Below, in pieces: positions 1-9,791 of a DNA stretch of 24,382 nt. The stretch's first letter is position 1. Every line of letters begins with the position of its first letter. Origin of the DNA: Apostichopus parvimensis (Eukaryota; Echinodermata; Holothuroidea; Aspidochirotida; Stichopodidae); assembly GCA_000934455.1 (NCBI GenBank), contig KN886834.1, positions 1,281 to 25,662 on the forward strand, given 5' to 3'. A program made the translations under genes and the position numbers. The notes below the pieces were generated by a model. That model made no database searches. It was not told the DNA's origin and saw only the letters and a list, made by a program, of their open reading frames with translations.

Positions 1-777
1 TAGTACAGTACACAACAGATAAGCCCATTGAAAGCATATTGGCACTGAAATTATTCAGCTTGCATAGGCAATGTTTGTCTGTAATATTAGTGTTCACAAA
101 CTGTATCCACGTATTGCATACTTTATAGCTTGGAAGCTATACAGTAGATGTGTTGTGCTTGTTCAGACTAACTAGCTTAATATGGACAAGGAAGCAGTGA
201 ATATTAAGGCTAAAGTACTATCAAAGTTTATCAGATTGCCTCCAAAGGCTATTTTTATTTTTCACAAATTATTTGACTTGAAGATTATTTTAATATTGCT
301 TAAAGCAATGAAACAGATGGTGTAGCACATGATCAGTGTTTGAGATAGACTGAGACTTGAGTATAGGTCTTGTGAAAGGTTCAGTTTGCTTTGAAATCTT
401 TTGAGATTATGCGGCGGCAACATTTAAAGCAACTGAGATTGGGCATCAACTTTACCAAGCCATCTGAATATTACTCAAAAATGAGACTGGGATTTTAAGA
501 AGTCAAAAAGTCATTTGAAAGTTCATTCCAGTTAGTCTAGACTTGACATTTAAATGAACTGTGAGGAACCACTCAGGTATTACAGATGTTCTCTTAACTC
601 ACTTTTCAAGATGCTAGGCAGTTAGCGATTCACTTCAATACAAAGCATGTATGTACCAAATGTCTCCTTTATGTTAAAAGCCCGAGGGCTGTTTGCGTCA
701 GCCATTCAAAGTGAAATCCTCATGTTATTGTCCCATTGAAATTGCTCTCATATAAACTTGGTGCAGCAAGATGGAGT
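1..777. other. Non-coding, probably intron of the upstream gene
   Basis: No open frame with convincing splice sites was found here. A 29-codon ATG frame at 409-498 (MRRQHLKQLRLG...) has no supporting context. The stretch is AT-rich and is best read as intron of the plus-strand gene whose exons appear at 1136 and 2632. Confidence 0.4.
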
Positions 778-1070
778 GGCGCAGCGTATAGTATATATAG
801 CAGAGTATGAACACAGGCATAGAAACCTGCCAAGCTACAATCCTAGTGTTGTTTGCTTGCCACTGAAACATCTATCCTTTCTACTTAGTCTCAAATAAAT
901 ATGAAATGGCACAACATACAGTATATAGCAGAGTATGAACACAGGCATATAAACCTGCCAAGCTTAGCAAGCTACAATCCTAGTGTTGTTTAGTAGCCAC
1001 TGAAACATCTATCCTATTTGTTTAGCTCACAGCAATATGTAATGGCCCAGCATGTACAGTATGCACTAGT
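778..1070. repeat. Tandem duplication, ~133-bp unit, 2.2 copies
   Basis: Two near-identical units start at 778 and 908, and a third partial unit starts at 1044. Each contains GCAGAGTATGAACACAGGCA, then CCTGCCAAGC, CAATCCTAGTGTTG and CACTGAAACATCTATCC. The second unit has a small internal insertion (TTAGCAAGC). The array ends about 65 bp before the acceptor of the exon at 1136. Confidence 0.85.
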
Positions 1071-1135
1071 TTGAGTGCATCACTGTTCCTTCTTAATCTC
1101 CTGTAATTTTACGACAGTTTACTTTTTGCTTACAG

Positions 1136-1186
1136 GTTGATGGAATTCTTCCCAGGACAAGGATAACCAGAAGTCAGGCATTAATG
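1136..1186 (+). CDS. Internal exon of unnamed upstream gene
   Basis: This is a 51-bp exon candidate preceded by TTGCTTACAG and followed by GTATGA. Only one frame is open, and it is phase 0 at both ends. It reads VDGILPRTRITRSQALM, a basic Arg/Thr/Ser segment. It would join in frame to the terminal exon at 2632, which also starts in phase 0. I do not recognise the family. The call rests on splice sites, frame agreement and protein-like composition only, so a chance open stretch remains possible. Confidence 0.5.
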
Positions 1187-2631
1187 GTATGATATGATGT
1201 TAATTGGTTTCAAACATCCAAAGAGCTAATTGTTTCTCTTGCCAGGGTTGTGATGATTCCTTTATCTTTTTAGAAATTCCTACCATATTTGCTTAATTTT
1301 GTGTGTATCCAAATTCAAAGAAACAAACACATATCACTGTTTCTGATTCCTTACTGAAAGCAAACGGACTGTTTGCAAAGTTGATGGCATGCGTGTTCGT
1401 ATGTGTATGTACAACCTTGGGTTGTTTGCACAATAACTCAAAAGTACATGATGGATGAACTTTACACTTGCAGTGTGGATCCACACCTTACTGAGTACAA
1501 GAACCCTATTGTTTTCTGTAGAGTTCAAGGTCATTAGAGGTCCACAAAGATGAAAAGCATTGTAAACACAACTCCAAAAGTGAGGCTTGGATGAACTTCA
1601 TGATTAGTATATGTTTATCCACCTTAGTAATTATAAGAAACCTATGGTTTTCTAGTCAAATGTCATCAGTGGTCAACAGTGGTCAAGGTCCGGAAACCTT
1701 GTAAACACATAACTCAAAAAGTACAGCTTGGAAGTAATAAGTAGGTAGAGTGTGGATCCAGCTTAGTCCATACAAAACCAAGATTTTTCTAAGGTCAAAG
1801 TTTGTTTGAAGTCAAACGAGGTCAAAGTCTGAAAATCTTGAAATGACAACCACCCCAAAAGTATTGCTTGAACAAGCTTCATACTTGATAATTGGAGCCA
1901 CCTTTTTATACACATGTACTTGTAAGCATAGTTATAAAATTCAGCCTGGAATTACAAATCCTGTTGTACTTCTGGTTTTTTTTTTGAGAAAGGAGCTTTA
2001 GAAGAGATGTTGATATTCTCTCAACATTGTAACTAGAATGTGGAGCATGAACTCTTGTGATGCATATACCAACTTCGATGTTTACTCTTATTTAAATAGT
2101 CAGTAAACTGATGTGAAAGCCTCCTTTGAAGCTTCATTAAATTTTGTTGCAACATCAATACAAGCAGCAAAATAAGTCACAGAAGTATTCTCTTTTAAAT
2201 ATTCCATCTATTTGGCCATTGTATCCAGTAAGACGACAACTTTTAGCAAAAGGAACGTTGCAACACACTCAATCCAAGTGTTCAAGCAAATTTGGGTAAG
2301 TTTCACGGTTGGATGGACTTCAGATTATGTGTGATAGTACAGTACAAAGCAATTGAATTCTGGGATAAATGAAGGGCAAACTTGAGTATATGCAAGACAC
2401 AATTCTTCACTGACTAATGTCAAGAAGTTCAGCAGCCATACATACACCATGGGGAAGGACTAAAATACTTGATTTTCATCTCTTGCTATTAAAGCTACCA
2501 AAATATGGAATTAATGGAAATGTACTGTAATGTTTTATTGGTTATAGCAAGCACCGATTGTTCGTATGTTCATGTCAGATCTTAGTTGATTGCATAGTTG
2601 ATGGAAATCATTCACATTTGTTCTTTCTTAG
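1187..2631. other. Last intron of the unnamed upstream gene
   Basis: The intron is bounded by GTATGA at 1187 and TTCTTTCTTAG ending at 2631. Its first part contains a four-unit degenerate tandem repeat (separate entry). The remainder shows no convincing exon. A GTAAGT at about 2296 follows an open stretch, but the implied exon length is not a multiple of three, while both flanking boundaries are phase 0. Confidence 0.45.
1435..1905. repeat. Degenerate tandem repeat, ~140-bp unit, about 3.4 copies
   Basis: Unit starts at 1435, 1570, 1711 and 1852 (spacings 135, 141 and 141) share AACTCAAAAGTACAGCTTGG-like sequence. A GTGTGGATCCA-like block, a stretch like TACAAGAACCCTATTGTTTT, and a run of GGTCAAAG half-sites follow. 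Units have diverged substantially, so the array is old. It lies in the putative intron. Confidence 0.75.
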
Positions 2632-2988
2632 TGCAAGAAATCTGGACTGAGAAGCGCCGTGGGCAAACGATCCCCCGAAGAATGCATTTGGCTGCAGACC
2701 ATAGCTTCATCCCCTGGAGAATCGAATAACAATTTGATAAAGGAGTCACTGAGGCCGATATCACCCGAAAGTGAATCTAATGGGTCCAGTAGTGTGATGA
2801 TCACCCCCACCTGCAGCCCGACCAGGGACGTGGCCGCCAAAGACGGACCGAGCGGTAGCCGCCATCGCAACATATCCAAGGATGATGGTTACCATGGTGA
2901 CAGTGACTGTAACCTTGACAACGAGGATGAGGAGGATGATATGTTTCAATGTGCCGACCTGGATCTAGACGAAATCGAGAAGCACTGA
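2632..2988 (+). CDS. Terminal coding exon, Ser/Pro-rich acidic-tailed protein (unnamed)
   Basis: This is the last coding exon of a plus-strand gene. It is preceded by the acceptor TTCTTTCTTAG and closed by TGA at 2986-2988, giving 118 codons in phase 0. The peptide starts CKKSGLRSAVGKRSPEECIW. It then has several Ser-Pro or Thr-Pro sites (RSPEE, SSPGES, ISPESES, TPTCSPTRD), a basic stretch SGSRHRNISKDD, a strongly acidic run (DNEDEEDD), and ends CADLDLDEIEKH. This composition suggests an intrinsically disordered regulatory C-terminus that could be phosphorylated by proline-directed kinases; that is inference. GC content and codon use stand out from the AT-rich surroundings, which supports real coding. 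I do not recognise the family, and no catalytic motif is visible. The upstream exon at 1136-1186 joins in frame. Confidence 0.8.
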   Translation, partial: CKKSGLRSAVGKRSPEECIWLQTIASSPGESNNNLIKESLRPISPESESNGSSSVMITPTCSPTRDVAAKDGPSGSRHRNISKDDGYHGDSDCNLDNEDEEDDMFQCADLDLDEIEKH

Positions 2989-4499
2989 ATAATATAAAGC
3001 AGTGGAAATATCCATTGATCAGGGTTTGGTATATTAGCTACAGTTTTTGTCAACATTTTAGACAACAGTCTCGTCAGAGTATTTATGGCTCTTTCGAAAT
3101 TTGTAAAAACTTTTGGTGATGAAATAGTTTCAAAGGACTTAAAGTTGTGAAGAGACACTTACACATTTGACTTTGTTGCTCTCAAGCAAAAGGAAGCATT
3201 GAAATTTCTATGTAAGACTCTTGACTAAGTGAAAGAGATGAGACAGTCGTTGCCAAGGCTTTGTTTTCCAATTTTAAATATTCAGAGACAATGCAGTTTG
3301 GTGATAAAGTGTGAAGCTAACTTTTACTTTCACGATGAGTAGTTTTCTAAGCACCAAAGTCAGTATTAAATGAAAATTGTACTTCCAATCAGTTTGGTGG
3401 ATGTGGGAGAAAATGTTGGTGAAGTTTGAGAAGATGGTTTGCAGTGACCATGTTTTGATGGGTCACTTTAGATTGCACATTCGGAATTTCATGAATTCTT
3501 GTAAAACAAACTTTAACATTTGTCATAGCCATAGCTTTCTATTTTGATTTGTGAAATTATATTCATTGAAGTGGTTCGAGGTTGATTGTTTTATTTTCCA
3601 AAAAAATTCACTGAGTTTGCAGTGTGTTGTGAAGTCATCTAAGAATGATTTGACCTTTGTGAATTTAAAGAATGTACTTCATACATATGTTCAAAAGTTA
3701 TCTATTCAGTCAGAAACCACGGTATCAATTTTTAGAGTTTTAAGACTATTCGTATGCTACAATTGGAGAATTAAACAGCCTGCTACTGATCATACAGACT
3801 GTAAGACCCTATCCAGACTCAGCTAATTTCATCATCATTAACGGCTTATTTTTTATGTTAAATTCTGTGTTTGAGGGGGTCACGAGAACTGGTGTACTCA
3901 GGGATGTTGGTTGCATGTTAGGATGAATATATGTATCTGCTACATGGTAAACTATCAATGATTATTACGACCATTCTGTAGAACAATTACCATAACTCTC
4001 AATATTTAGGGACATTGTCATATTTTATGGCTTGTACTAAATGCTGATGACATGGAAAATGTTTTAAAATTTCTAAGAACAGGGGATTTGTATATTTTTT
4101 ACTTCCACTGGTGTTATGCAATAAATTAGAAACAGGTCTGGCAATTATTTTGCATGTTAAGCAGCACTGAGGTATGCCCTAAGTGTAGCTTTGCAAGGAA
4201 TGGATTTCAAGTGTAAGGATGTGATCAAAATGTTTCATACATTAACTGAAGAAGTTTGAGTGGCTGTTTAATGATTCTAATTAAACCATCACTTTTTGAG
4301 CAGTCATCGTAGCATAATGCCATACAATATACACTGTGCTCAATTTAACCTGTATCTTTGAAAATCAGATAGTTACTGTGTTTTTGCATTATAATTTTTT
4401 TGGATTTTGGAATTTGCAGTGATACAGTACTATAACTTGGACGTGTACAGTAAGATTGTGTTTCTTTGTTGGACTTCTTCTTTTATATGTACGTAGGTG
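2989..4499 (+). other. Probable 3' UTR of the unnamed gene
   Basis: No coding frame is supported after the TGA at 2988. The stretch is AT-rich and T-rich, as expected for a long 3' UTR, with a candidate polyadenylation signal at 4120-4125. Where the transcript ends cannot be read from the sequence alone, because further AATAAA hexamers occur near 5980 and 6020. Confidence 0.5.
4120..4125 (+). terminator. Candidate polyadenylation signal AATAAA
   Basis: AATAAA lies about 1.1 kb after the stop codon of the unnamed gene and before the 66-bp minisatellite. It is the first canonical hexamer after the stop that I noticed. GT/T-rich stretches follow, but no clear cleavage site can be fixed. Confidence 0.4.
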
Positions 4500-5562
4500 G
4501 AATATAGTCTCCACATTACAACAGCAAAAGATGTCTGTTTGATGATGTCATTTGTACATAGAAGGTTAAGTTCACATCTGCACATTACAACAGCTGGAGA
4601 TGTCTGTTTGCTGTTCTTTTAAATCAGTATGTTTAATGTACATCTCCACAATACAACAGCAAGAGATGTCTGTTTGATGATCTTTTAAATAAGTATGTGT
4701 AATGAACATCTCCACAATACAACAGCAAGAAATGTCTGTTTGGTGATGTTTTAATTCAGTAGGTGGATTGTATATCTCCACAATACAACAGCAAGAGATG
4801 TCTGTTTGCTATTCTTTTAAATCAGTATGTGGAATGTATATCTCCACAATACAAGAGCAAGAAATGTCTGCTTGGTGATGTTTTAATTCAGTAGGTGGAA
4901 TGTATATCTCCACAATACAAGAGCAAGAAATGTCTGTTTGGTGATGTTTTAATTCAGTAGGTGGAATGTATATCTCCACAATACAACAGCAAGAGATTTC
5001 TGTTTGATGATCTATTAAATCAATATGTGGAATGTATATCTCTCAATACAACAGCATGAGTTGTCTTTGTGCTGTTCATTTAATCGCTTTTCGTATACAT
5101 AAGTATTCGGAATGTATTTTCAACAGCAAGAGATGTCTGTTATTTGATATTATTTATACATTTAGTAGGTGGAATGTACACATGCATAGCACAACAGCTA
5201 GAGATGTCTGTTTGCTGTTCTTTTAAATCGCTTTTCCTATACGTAAGTAGATGGATTGTATGTTTCCATAATACAACAGCAAGATATGTCTGTTTGAATC
5301 TTACACATTGGTAGGTGTATTGTATTCCCCACAATACAACAGCAAGAGGTGTATGTTTGAATCTTAAACATTGGTAGGTGGATTGTATATCTCCACATTA
5401 CAAAAGCTGAAGATGTCTGTTTGCTGATCTTAATATGCATTTGTAACTGGAATGTATGTCTTCACAGTACCACACCAAGTGATTTCTGTTGATGGTCATA
5501 TATGTTAGTAGGTGGATTGTACTTCTCCATAGTACAAACAGCTGGAAATGTCTGTTTGTTGA
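4500..5562. repeat. 66-bp minisatellite, about 15-16 copies
   Basis: The motif ATGTCTGTTTG recurs at 4531, 4600, 4666, 4732, 4798, 4864, 4930 and 4996. The first interval is 69 bp and the following ones are exactly 66 bp. More diverged copies continue to about 5550 with spacings of roughly 64-82 bp. Each unit holds a TCTCCACAATACAACAGCAA block, the ATGTCTGTTTG block, GATGTTTTAATTCAGTA and GGTGGAATGTATA. The centre is homogenised and the edges are degenerate. Because 66 is a multiple of three, short frames run through the array, but they are not genes. Confidence 0.92.
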
Positions 5563-6410
5563 TCTAGTGGCTGGTTTGTTTAGAATTTTATAATTTTTGT
5601 CAGGTGTCCTTATTCTGTTTTAAGGAAGGAAGGGAAAGGAATGTGGATAAGTGGGATGGGTTTTTTTTTTCTTCTCGGGTTGTCGTTGTTTATTTTGATT
5701 TAATACCTATGAAGTTTGACATTGGAATAACACAAGGATAAATCAAAAGGTTTTTTTTTGTGGTACAGTAGCATAGGTTAGCAGTGAGTAGTATGATGTA
5801 CAAATGGTTGGTACAAATAGGTTTGTTACATAGTTGTGTGTATATGAACACTTAGTAAGATGTTTTAGGGGTTCGGATATGGACCGCCTGAGGAGTTAAC
5901 ATGGAGTGTTCTATTGTGTATCATCCATCTAGTAATTGTGTTGCTGTAATAGGTGATTCAGATCAGGTTCATCCTTCAATAAAATGAATTTAGACGTACA
6001 AATGAAAATGTAGACAAAATAAAGGCAAATTCAGTTTGTGATATGAAATTGATTTGAGCTTGTCATAGTCTTTATATTGATGGTGATAATATATCATATC
6101 ATATTTGTAAGTGTCAGTTCCCATGCATGCAGTAGTGGGTTAGTATGTTAGAATGTTTCATATTAAACTGTACATGTGACCTAATTGTTGTCAAATATGG
6201 GCTGATGAGGCCAAAAGTTTACACATTACATTGTATCACAGACTTGTTTACTTTGGTATAAGACTAGTGACCTAACCTGATTCACAGAACAAATTAATGG
6301 AGTCTTTGGTAGTAACCATCTGGTTGGTTTCTTCTGCAGCAACTTTACCATATTGTTTCGTGAAACCATTTTACTCAGCATTCTGATATCGTCAGGACTT
6401 GCCAGTTACA
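5563..6410. other. Non-coding stretch with late polyadenylation hexamers
   Basis: No exon was found. Two AATAAA hexamers (5978-5983 and 6018-6023) lie close together and could end a longer transcript of the unnamed gene. Poly-T runs occur near 5660 and 5750. Confidence 0.4.
5978..6023 (+). terminator. Paired candidate polyadenylation signals
   Basis: AATAAA occurs at 5978-5983 and again at 6018-6023 inside an A-rich stretch. If the unnamed gene's transcript runs through the minisatellite, these are plausible distal ends. The evidence is limited to the hexamers. Confidence 0.3.
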
Positions 6411-8520
6411 CTCCACAATACAACAGTTATTTTCCTTGCCCTGTGGCTTTGCATGATGGAATGGCATTTCACTTATCATTTCATGTTTCCATTGGTTTAA
6501 AAGCTGTGACAGTAATTACAGGGTGGCCTGTATTGGCTGTATGTTGCATGTGCATCCATGCTTGGCAATAAGCTATGTTTATGTAAACCTTTTTTACAGC
6601 TTCAAACTGTAGGTAAAGTCTTCTTCTTTTGTTGTCTCTTCTACTGGCTGTTTTATATAAGTGTAATGTGATGTGCAAAAGTCAGACCACATATTAATAT
6701 ATATAAAAATGCTCAAGTTACCAGCATTAGCTTAGTGAATGACATTTGAGTTTTAATACAGCAAAATTGAGCTGCCAAAATTTTAGTATTTTTTCCATTT
6801 CTGTTTTGAAATTTGAAAGTTTTTCATTGAAATCAAAATCACTTTTTTTGAGTGTTTGCAATAGTGTTAGCAATAGTGATGTAGAGTTATTTCACTGTTA
6901 TTAGCTGTGTGTGCTTTTCGTTTGAAGTGTTAGCATGCGCTGGAATCAAGTCTGTCATTAAATGAAAATATGGAAGGTTGCAGTCTTTGTGGAATGTCTG
7001 TGTTTTTTTTGTGTTGTTTCTGGCTTCAAATTCTTGCATGCTTCTCTTCATTCCTTTATTCTCACATTACAAACAACTCCTAACCTGCAAGAGGTCTTAG
7101 TGGACGGAAAATTGTAAATCAATAATGTTATTGAGTTACTAATTCAGCATCGCATGTCAGAAACTGGAAGTGCGAAAGGATCACTAGGAAATTCCAACTG
7201 AAGCCAAAATATGTCTCCAATCAAGCTCCACTGATGGGATGCTCTTCTTGTATCTGAGACATCAACCTTTTATAACAACCAAAGGCAGTATCTTCCCAAA
7301 CACCATCTCACTGTTGGCATATTCTTCATGTATCTGAACCTTTATGGATGACTTTAGGCACAAAATTAATGTTGATATGTTGTATAATGTTAACACCACT
7401 GCTATCAGTCTATGTTGTAATTTGATTACACCATTAAATTTTGAGAAATGACCCTCTAAACAGCTGAGGTTCATAAGTTAAACTGACTGGACTTATCAGT
7501 CCAATATACACCCAATCAGTTCCTCCGATGCAACGCAATACTCCGCAACAGTTAAACGATACTTTGGCCTCAAATGCCATGTTTACAATGTGGACAAATG
7601 GTATTGAACGTCTCGTCCATTCAAGGGTGCTCTGTTCGTAATATGAAGATAAATGAACTTGTATTTATTATTCGTTGTTTCGTTACTAGAATTCATAAAA
7701 CAATGGAGTAACATTGACATTTTAGGTCTGTGCTTTTTCACTTATATCAAGACTTAAATTCTGCCTGTCATCCTTTAACCAACAACTGAAGCCAGTGGCA
7801 CAGTGGCATTGTCAGAAGGGGAAGTGAGCAGAGTGGCCCACCACAAAGACAATAAAAGACAAAGGCATAACAAAAAAATTCATGAAAGTCGTAGACATGG
7901 ACAAGATTTAAGGTTTTCAAAACAAACGTTGTTATAGTGATGGAAATGATAACACCAGTTTGTTTAAGCCCTGAGCCAGTAGTCCCCAATTACACCCCCT
8001 GTCTCCATTCCCATCCCCTCAACTCTGTCTTCCTGAATTGGTTAATTTGTAGTCCTTAGTTTAATTATCTTAGATTGCTTGAACATGGGCATTTAAACCA
8101 AGCTCTGTCTTGAGCAAACTCCTTCTTTTAGACTATATATGAAATTAAAAAACTAAGTCAGGTCTTCACAATGATGAGTCTTAAATCGAACATCTGCTAT
8201 GCGGAGAACTGCACAAAATATGGTGATGACAGCTAGCTCTATGCTCTTACCAATCACTTTGCCTTTCAGAAGTTTTTTTAAGAATGTTGCTGGCACCTTT
8301 CCAGTGGTATCCACAGATTCCAGTCTACACATTTTCCTAACCGATTAATGTTTTCAAAACTTATGTTTGTTAACATTTAAAATGCATATTAGAACCACAA
8401 ATAGATGGTTCATTGCAATTTTAAATAGTCTACTGAGTCGATGAAGCATACACAAATTAGCTGTAAAATACACAATTAATATTTAAGACAATTTTATGAC
8501 AAAATCATTTGTTTTATAAC
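6411..8520. other. Intergenic region, no supported gene
   Basis: Only short unsupported frames occur. An isolated 16-nt block CTCCACAATACAACAG at 6411-6426 is identical to the 66-bp repeat unit further upstream. At about 7215-7350 there is a very degenerate duplication of roughly 90 bp around CTTCTTGTATCTGA and CTTCATGTATCTGA. I see nothing else in this stretch. Confidence 0.5.
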
Positions 8521-8524
8521 CAGG

Positions 8525-8777
8525 TTCGTACAATCACATTTATTCACGAGAGCTGTTGATCTAGTTCCAGACCGACTTTGCCTTTTGCTGAAAGATCTAG
8601 CACTGATGGAGAGTAGGTCTATTGCTGTTTAGAAAAGGCCATTTGCATTGATATTCAAACTATCGTATTTACTGTTTTGTTCATGCATCCACTAGCAATT
8701 ACTGCTGGACAAAATCACAGTTCGTGGGAGAAGGGTGGCAACTTCGCCTTATTATCGAAGCGCCTGCACGGAAAGGT
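8525..8777 (+). other. Two weak candidate exons
   Basis: After an acceptor-like TATAACCAG, an open frame starting near 8525 reads FVQSHLFTRAVDLVPDRL and continues through CLLLKDLALMES, with a possible donor at GAGA|GTAGGT near 8612. A second open stretch, from CCACTAG to AAG|GTACTG near 8777, is open in all three frames. Both are more GC-rich than their surroundings. No family is recognised and no further exons connect to them, so this may be a decayed gene fragment or chance. Confidence 0.2.
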
Positions 8778-8837
8778 ACTGATAATTCATAAAAAAAAAA
8801 TGTTAATTCAAATTATGCCAACAACAGTACACATATG

Positions 8838-9353
8838 CAGAGCTCCCAACTGACCGCAATTCGCGGGTTGGACCCGCATTCTTACACCCAAACCCGCTGA
8901 CCCGCGCAAGCGTCCGAAAAACCCGCATTGTAATTGTCAAGTATACATAAAAATAATTGCATCAAATTTTGACTTAGCAACCATCATTTCTTTAGTATTT
9001 AGCATAATAGAGTATAAAACCTCCTTTACAGCATCATTTGAACCTCAAATTAGCCTATATTTCTTTTCATTGGGGGCGAGCAGCGAACATTTTCATGCCA
9101 CGGGAAAGAATGAATTATCACCTACTATTCAATTTATTGATGTTACACACAAAAAAATGCATATTTCTCAGAAAATTTTGGGTGACAAAAGCCTTTCTAA
9201 GTGCCACCATTTTACATGTACAGTAGGCATCACCAGGATTCCAAAAAAAATCAAAAGGGGAGGGGGACACCCCCTCCCGTTATATACCCCTCCACCAGGA
9301 CGGCAATTCGTGGCATGGACCAGCATTTGCCTTCTCAAGAGTTGGGAGCTATG
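8838..9353. mobile_element. Non-autonomous DNA transposon (MITE-like), ~516 bp
   Basis: The left end CAGAGCTCCCAACT is matched in inverted orientation by the right end AGTTGGGAGCTATG (13 of 14 bases). Both ends are flanked by the palindrome CATATG (8832-8837 and 9354-9359), which could be a 6-bp target duplication or part of longer inverted ends. Just inside each end lies a related block in direct orientation: GCAATTCGCGGGTTGGACC on the left and GCAATTCGTGGCATGGACC on the right. There is no transposase. The CAGAG start resembles hAT termini. The short open frames inside are not genes. Confidence 0.65.
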
Positions 9354-9664
9354 CATATGTATTTCTTCGATTGGTACTAAACAGCTTTTGGAATATGTAT
9401 GTCATATTTATCTAATACATTAATTAACATATAAGCGAGATAAATTAACACCGTACTACGAAAGGTATGTTTGGAAAATGTGAGCATTTTTAACAGTAGG
9501 AAAGAATGGAAGTAAATTTGATAAGCTCATACAGTGACACCTTTACGGGAATACAAATTATGTACATAACCAATCTATCTTGATGAAAGTTATAATACAA
9601 TTTGCCGTACTTCGCGTTCCATGTATGTGACCGTCTGAATTCTCATTTTTTTATGAACTAAAAA
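9354..9664. other. Presumed promoter-proximal DNA upstream of DNAAF9
   Basis: This is AT-rich sequence without a recognisable TATA box at a useful spacing and without a clear X-box. No gene is seen. It probably includes the transcription start of the DNAAF9 homologue, close to the GC-rich ATGGCGGCGG segment at its right edge. Confidence 0.35.
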
Positions 9665-9673
9665 ATGGCGGCG
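9661..9673 (+). promoter_or_regulatory. YY1-like motif AAAAATGGCGGCG
   Basis: The sequence AAAAATGGCGGCG closely fits the known animal YY1 core (A-A-N-ATGGCGGC). In many animal housekeeping genes this motif lies at or just after the transcription start. Here it sits about 50-60 bp before the presumed DNAAF9 start codon. The overlap with an upstream ORF is described separately. Confidence 0.4.
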
Positions 9674-9691
9674 GTTGTTTACAGTCGCTAA
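9665..9691 (+). other. Upstream ORF MAAVVYSR*
   Basis: An ATG in the good context AAAATGG opens an 8-codon frame ending in TAA at 9689-9691, 32 nt before the presumed DNAAF9 start codon. If it lies in the mRNA it would be scanned first and could dampen translation of the main frame. Whether it is transcribed cannot be seen. Confidence 0.4.
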
Positions 9692-9723
9692 GGACTTGTG
9701 GATTTGGAAGATCTACGGTCATA

Positions 9724-9791
9724 ATGTCCAAGAGACGTCCTAACTCAGCCAGAAAGGCTATTTCTTACCAGTATTTCTCAACTTTTGTCAG
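9724..9791 (+). CDS. DNAAF9: DNAAF9 exon 1 (start codon)
   Basis: The exon starts at ATG in ATAATGTCC and reads MSKRRPNSARKAISYQYF, ending TTTGTCAG before GTATCT (phase 2). The basic, Ser/Arg-rich start resembles the N-terminus of family members. The earlier ATG at 9665 hits a stop after eight codons, so this ATG is the chosen start. It is the least certain exon because N-termini diverge. Confidence 0.65.

Noticed and set aside
409-498. A 29-codon ATG frame (MRRQHLKQLRLG...)
   Set aside because: It is short, isolated, and has no splice or sequence support.
2239-2295. Possible exon between TTTTAG or ATCCAG and GTAAGT
   Set aside because: The lengths (49 or 67 nt) are not multiples of three, while the flanking exons at 1186 and 2632 are both phase 0.
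2885-2902. X-box-like GTTACCATGGTGAC in the terminal exon of the upstream gene
   Set aside because: It lies within coding sequence and has a mismatch in the second half-site, so coincidence is more likely.
4572-5440. Minus-strand frames reading HQTDISCCCIVEM-like repeats
   Set aside because: They are products of the 66-bp minisatellite, which is also a multiple of three. They are cut by stops at every indel and have no start or splice context.
9070-9423. A 117-codon plus-strand frame
   Set aside because: It lies inside and across the MITE-like element and its right end, with no protein-like composition.
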